Source: SFEL01 sp045603585
GTDB lineage: Bacteria > Bacillota > Clostridia > Christensenellales > CAG-138
Direction of reading: 5' to 3'
DNA: 63,609 nucleotides
Assembly (NCBI GenBank): GCA_045603585.1
Contig: JAZUMK010000051.1
Span: forward strand, 1-63,609
The notes below the pieces were generated by a model. The model worked only from the letters and a program-made list of their open reading frames with translations, had not been told where the DNA came from and did no database searches. Made by a program: the position numbers and the translations under genes. Below are positions 60,647-63,609 of the stretch, piece by piece. Every line of letters begins with the position of its first letter. Position 1 is the stretch's first letter.

Positions 60647-63609
60647 TGAACAATTAAACGCCATACAGGCAAAAGGCTCCGCCATAGTCTCCGCCGCTGC
60701 AGGCAGCGGCAAAACCGCCGTACTTACAGAGCGCATCGCAAGGCTTATTGCGGAGGGTACGGATATAGACAGATTCCTGGTGGTCACCTTTACCCGCGCC
60801 GCCGCCGCAGAGATGAAAAAGCGCATCGGCGATAAATTGAGGGAAATGGCCCGGGCAGAGGGGGAGGACCCCCGATTGATGGCCGCCGCGGCAGATATAG
60901 GCCGGGCGGATATTTCCACCATAGACGGCTTCTGCACGAGGGTGCTGCGCAGGCATTTTCAGGGGGTTGGCCTTGACCCCGCCTTTGCCGCCGCCAGCGA
61001 GCCGGAGGCTCAGGCGCTTATGGCGGAAGCCATGGAGGAGCTTATAGAGGAAAGCCTTGGGGATGAGGATTTTGACAGGCTGATGAACGCCTTTGACGGA
61101 GAGAAGGGCTTCAGCGATGCCGCATACAGGCTGTATGATTTTCTTTCCGCCCAGCCCGACCCGCTGGAATGGCTGAAGCAGGCGGCGGAGATGTCCTTTG
61201 CGGATCAGGATCTGGACAGCACCCCCATGATGGAGGAATATCTCAATAAGGCAAAGGCACAGGTGCGCCGCTGTTATGAGGAGCTGAAAATATGGCGCGC
61301 AAGGCTGGATGCTTTCTACCTTGAAAATCCTCAGATAGACATCAAAAAGCGAAAGACGGACATACTGGACGCAGAGCTTGTGGGGGCGGAGCAGGTTTTG
61401 AGCCAAACCACCTACACAGGCTATGCGGTATGCCTTAACGCAATAGAGTTCAAAACCCTTACCATAAAGGAAGTGGATGAGGAGCTGAAGGAGCGGGTAA
61501 AGGCCGCAAGGGATGCCCTCAAGAAGGTGATAAAAGCTCAGCGGGAAAACGACTTTGCAAAGCCCCTTTCGGAGCATGCCCAAAGGCTTAAGGAGCTGCG
61601 CCCCCTCACCATGGCCATGCTGGCCTTTATGGAAAAATACTTTGCCCTTTACGCCGATAAAAAGCGGGCGGAGGGGCTCATAGATTACGGCGATATGGAG
61701 CATATGGCGCTGACCCTGCTCCGGGACCCCGCCGTTGCAAAGGAATACCGGGACAGGTTTGAGTATGTTTTCGTGGATGAATATCAGGACTGCAACCCTG
61801 TTCAGAATGAGATATTCGCCGCCATTTCAAGGGAGGACAATCAGTTTTACGTTGGCGATGTAAAGCAGAGCATATACCGCTTCCGCATGGCGGAGCCAAG
61901 GCTGTTTACGGATAAGTTTGACCAATTTACCCATAGGGGCGGCGCGCTGCAGCTGAGCCGAAACTTCAGAAGCTCCACCGCCGTGATAGACTATGTAAAT
62001 TCCCTCTTTGGCCGCATAATGACAAGGGAAACAGGGGGAGTGGATTACGATGGCTCCGCAAGGCTTACTGCAGGCCGCGAGGAAAGGGGCGGCACAGAGC
62101 TGCATATTCTGCCCCGGGCGCTTACTCCCGAATACCTTGAGGACGAGGCGGAGGAGGAGCTGGAGCTGCTGGCGGCGGAGGAAGCGGAGGCGCTGTTTGC
62201 CGCAGGCCGCATAAGGGAGCTGGTCAGCAGCACCTTCACCGACCGTGACGGAACCGAGCGCAATTACCGTTACAGCGATATAGTGATACTCCACAGCGCC
62301 CCCGCAAAGATAGCCGAGGTGTGGGTACGTACCCTTTCCCGGGAGGGCGTGCCAGCCTATGCGGAAATGAGCGGCGGCTACTTTGAAGCCATCGAGGTGC
62401 AGGTGTTCCTCAACCTGCTGCGCATAATAGACAACCCATTGCAGGATATCCCCCTGATAAGCGTTCTTAGAAGCCCCATCGGCGGCTTTGATACCGAGGA
62501 GCTGATACTGCTCCGCGCAGACAATCCTGCGGACAGCTTCTACGGCTCCCTTGCCGCCGCCGCAAAGGCGGATACCCTCCTTGGGGTAAAGGCGAGGATG
62601 TTCCTTGCCCGGCTGAACAAATGGCGCGCCGATGCTCCCCTTTACGACCTTGGAGACTTTATGGCGGAGCTTATGGACAGCACAGGCTTTGAGGATTATG
62701 TAAGCGCGCTGCCCGGCGGCCCCTCAAGGCGGGCAAACCTTGAAGCGCTGCTGGAAAACGCCGCCGCATATTCACGGCGGGGTCAGGGCATCGGCGGCTT
62801 CATCCGCTTTATGGACAGGGCAAAGAGCAGCGGCAAAATGGGCGCCGCCCGCATTGCCTCCGCAAACGTCGTGCGCATTTTGAGCATACACAAAAGCAAG
62901 GGATTGGAATTCCCCGTGGTATTTCTGGCGGGCCTTTCAAAGAATTTCAATACCGCGGACAAAACCGCCGCCTTTGCCATGGATCGGGATATCGGTCTTG
63001 GCATAAAGCCCATAAGGGGCAACCTTAAAACCTCAAACCTTATGCACTCCGCCGTTACCGCCCGCCTGTGGCGGTATCAGGTGGCGGAGCAGATGCGGGT
63101 ACTGTACGTTGCCCTCACCCGCGCTTCGGACAGGCTCATCATGATAGCCTCCCTCAGGGATATGGATGACATGGCAAAGTTCCCCGAGGCCATAACCCCC
63201 TCAGCCATATCCGCCGCAAAGTGCTACAGCGACTGGATACTGCCAACCGCCCTCCTTTCCCCCGGGGAAAACCCCCTGCGGCAGGCGCTGGGCATGGCAG
63301 ACCTCCCCGGCACGCCGGAGCTGTCAATTTACCTTCACGACGGGGTGAATACCGAGGGCATAGGCTCCTCACTGCCCTATGAGCAATACAAAGCCTTCAG
63401 GGAGCAGGCCATCCAAAAGGGTCCCGGCGTATTTGCAGGCCGCTTTGCATGGCGGTATCCCTATCAAGCGGAAACCAGCTTGCCCTCAAAGGTGAGCGTA
63501 TCGGATCTTGCGGGCAATTATCAGGAGATCGCAGAATATCCCGCCTTTATGCGGGACAGGGCCGCCCTGCGCCCCACCGGCCGGGGCACCGCCGCCCACA
63601 CCCTGATGG
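60633..63609 (+). CDS. addA: ATP-dependent helicase/nuclease subunit A (cut by window end)
   Basis: The first ~992 codons of AddA, a UvrD-like helicase with a C-terminal nuclease that is outside the window; no stop is reached. Seen are the Q motif TDEQLNAI (4-11), Walker A AAAGSGKT (21-28), VFVDEYQDCNPVQ (Walker B, about 379-391), VGDVKQSIYRFR, LSRNFRSS, IHKSKGLEFPVVF and ALTRASDRL. ATG at 60633 follows AAGGAGGAG and overlaps the addB end. Confidence 0.96.
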   Translation, partial: MGWTDEQLNAIQAKGSAIVSAAAGSGKTAVLTERIARLIAEGTDIDRFLVVTFTRAAAAEMKKRIGDKLREMARAEGEDPRLMAAAADIGRADISTIDGFCTRVLRRHFQGVGLDPAFAAASEPEAQALMAEAMEELIEESLGDEDFDRLMNAFDGEKGFSDAAYRLYDFLSAQPDPLEWLKQAAEMSFADQDLDSTPMMEEYLNKAKAQVRRCYEELKIWRARLDAFYLENPQIDIKKRKTDILDAELVGAEQVLSQTTYTGYAVCLNAIEFKTLTIKEVDEELKERVKAARDALKKVIKAQRENDFAKPLSEHAQRLKELRPLTMAMLAFMEKYFALYADKKRAEGLIDYGDMEHMALTLLRDPAVAKEYRDRFEYVFVDEYQDCNPVQNEIFAAISREDNQFYVGDVKQSIYRFRMAEPRLFTDKFDQFTHRGGALQLSRNFRSSTAVIDYVNSLFGRIMTRETGGVDYDGSARLTAGREERGGTELHILPRALTPEYLEDEAEEELELLAAEEAEALFAAGRIRELVSSTFTDRDGTERNYRYSDIVILHSAPAKIAEVWVRTLSREGVPAYAEMSGGYFEAIEVQVFLNLLRIIDNPLQDIPLISVLRSPIGGFDTEELILLRADNPADSFYGSLAAAAKADTLLGVKARMFLARLNKWRADAPLYDLGDFMAELMDSTGFEDYVSALPGGPSRRANLEALLENAAAYSRRGQGIGGFIRFMDRAKSSGKMGAARIASANVVRILSIHKSKGLEFPVVFLAGLSKNFNTADKTAAFAMDRDIGLGIKPIRGNLKTSNLMHSAVTARLWRYQVAEQMRVLYVALTRASDRLIMIASLRDMDDMAKFPEAITPSAISAAKCYSDWILPTALLSPGENPLRQALGMADLPGTPELSIYLHDGVNTEGIGSSLPYEQYKAFREQAIQKGPGVFAGRFAWRYPYQAETSLPSKVSVSDLAGNYQEIAEYPAFMRDRAALRPTGRGTAAHTLM

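Noticed and set aside
1..63609. CRISPR array
   Set aside because: Repeats are dispersed and palindromic; no regularly spaced direct repeats with unique spacers were seen, and no cas genes.

Overview
The window looks like an origin-proximal stretch of the chromosome of a Gram-positive, low-oxygen member of the Bacillota (class Clostridia is my best guess). The reasons are strong AGGAGG ribosome sites, Soj/Spo0J with exact parS sites, AddAB instead of RecBCD, KtrAB, an RlmH/WalJ pair, MnmE, SH3b and sortase-type surface proteins, and SelA/SelB. The genus cannot be told from the sequence alone.

Region by region. 1-3.3 kb: repeats, a peroxiredoxin, and an isomerase plus class II aldolase pair that fits 5-deoxyribose/methylthioribose salvage. 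3.3-8.7 kb: dnaN standing alone, a tRNA-Thr whose 3' end is duplicated 191 bp downstream, a KtrAB potassium operon with a possible pseudoknot leader, and a DUF89 phosphatase. 9-12.6 kb: selA and selB. 12.7-16 kb: two lipoproteins, a DUF2007 protein and a 57-residue membrane protein. 16-24.3 kb: parA-parB, a split chromate transporter, rlmH-walJ, a hotdog thioesterase and mnmE. These surround three exact parS sites, one near-exact site and a cluster of DnaA boxes at 22.44-22.59 kb that I propose as a candidate oriC. dnaA itself is not in the window.

24.9-31.4 kb: a GHKL/LytTR two-component system, a secreted protein with an IPKTG anchor signal, and an acyltransferase-like protein coupled to an acyl-CoA synthetase. 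31.4-51 kb: a large carbohydrate island almost entirely on the minus strand. It holds an AraC regulator, two Gfo/Idh/MocA dehydrogenases plus a fragment-like relative, an SDR, a metallo-beta-lactamase-fold hydrolase, an M20 hydrolase, two mutarotase-fold proteins, a ribose-type ABC importer in which one permease is fused to the double ATPase, a glycerol-dehydrogenase-like enzyme, a KDG kinase and an aminotransferase, with a KDPG aldolase on the plus strand. Together they suggest import of a sugar or glycoside, oxidation and hydrolysis, then the 2-keto-3-deoxy route to pyruvate and glyceraldehyde 3-phosphate. 51-51.9 kb: a decayed, internally deleted IS3-family element. 52-63.6 kb: DIP1984-family protein, flavodoxin-like reductase, TPR protein, secreted SH3b protein, ThpR, AddB and the first ~992 codons of AddA, cut by the window edge.

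The most striking non-coding feature is the number of dispersed intergenic repeats: at least eleven polypyrimidine/polypurine hairpins, about eight MITE-like palindromic units, six short GGGCGATCA hairpins, and others often nested together. Nearly every gap over 300 bp is built from them.
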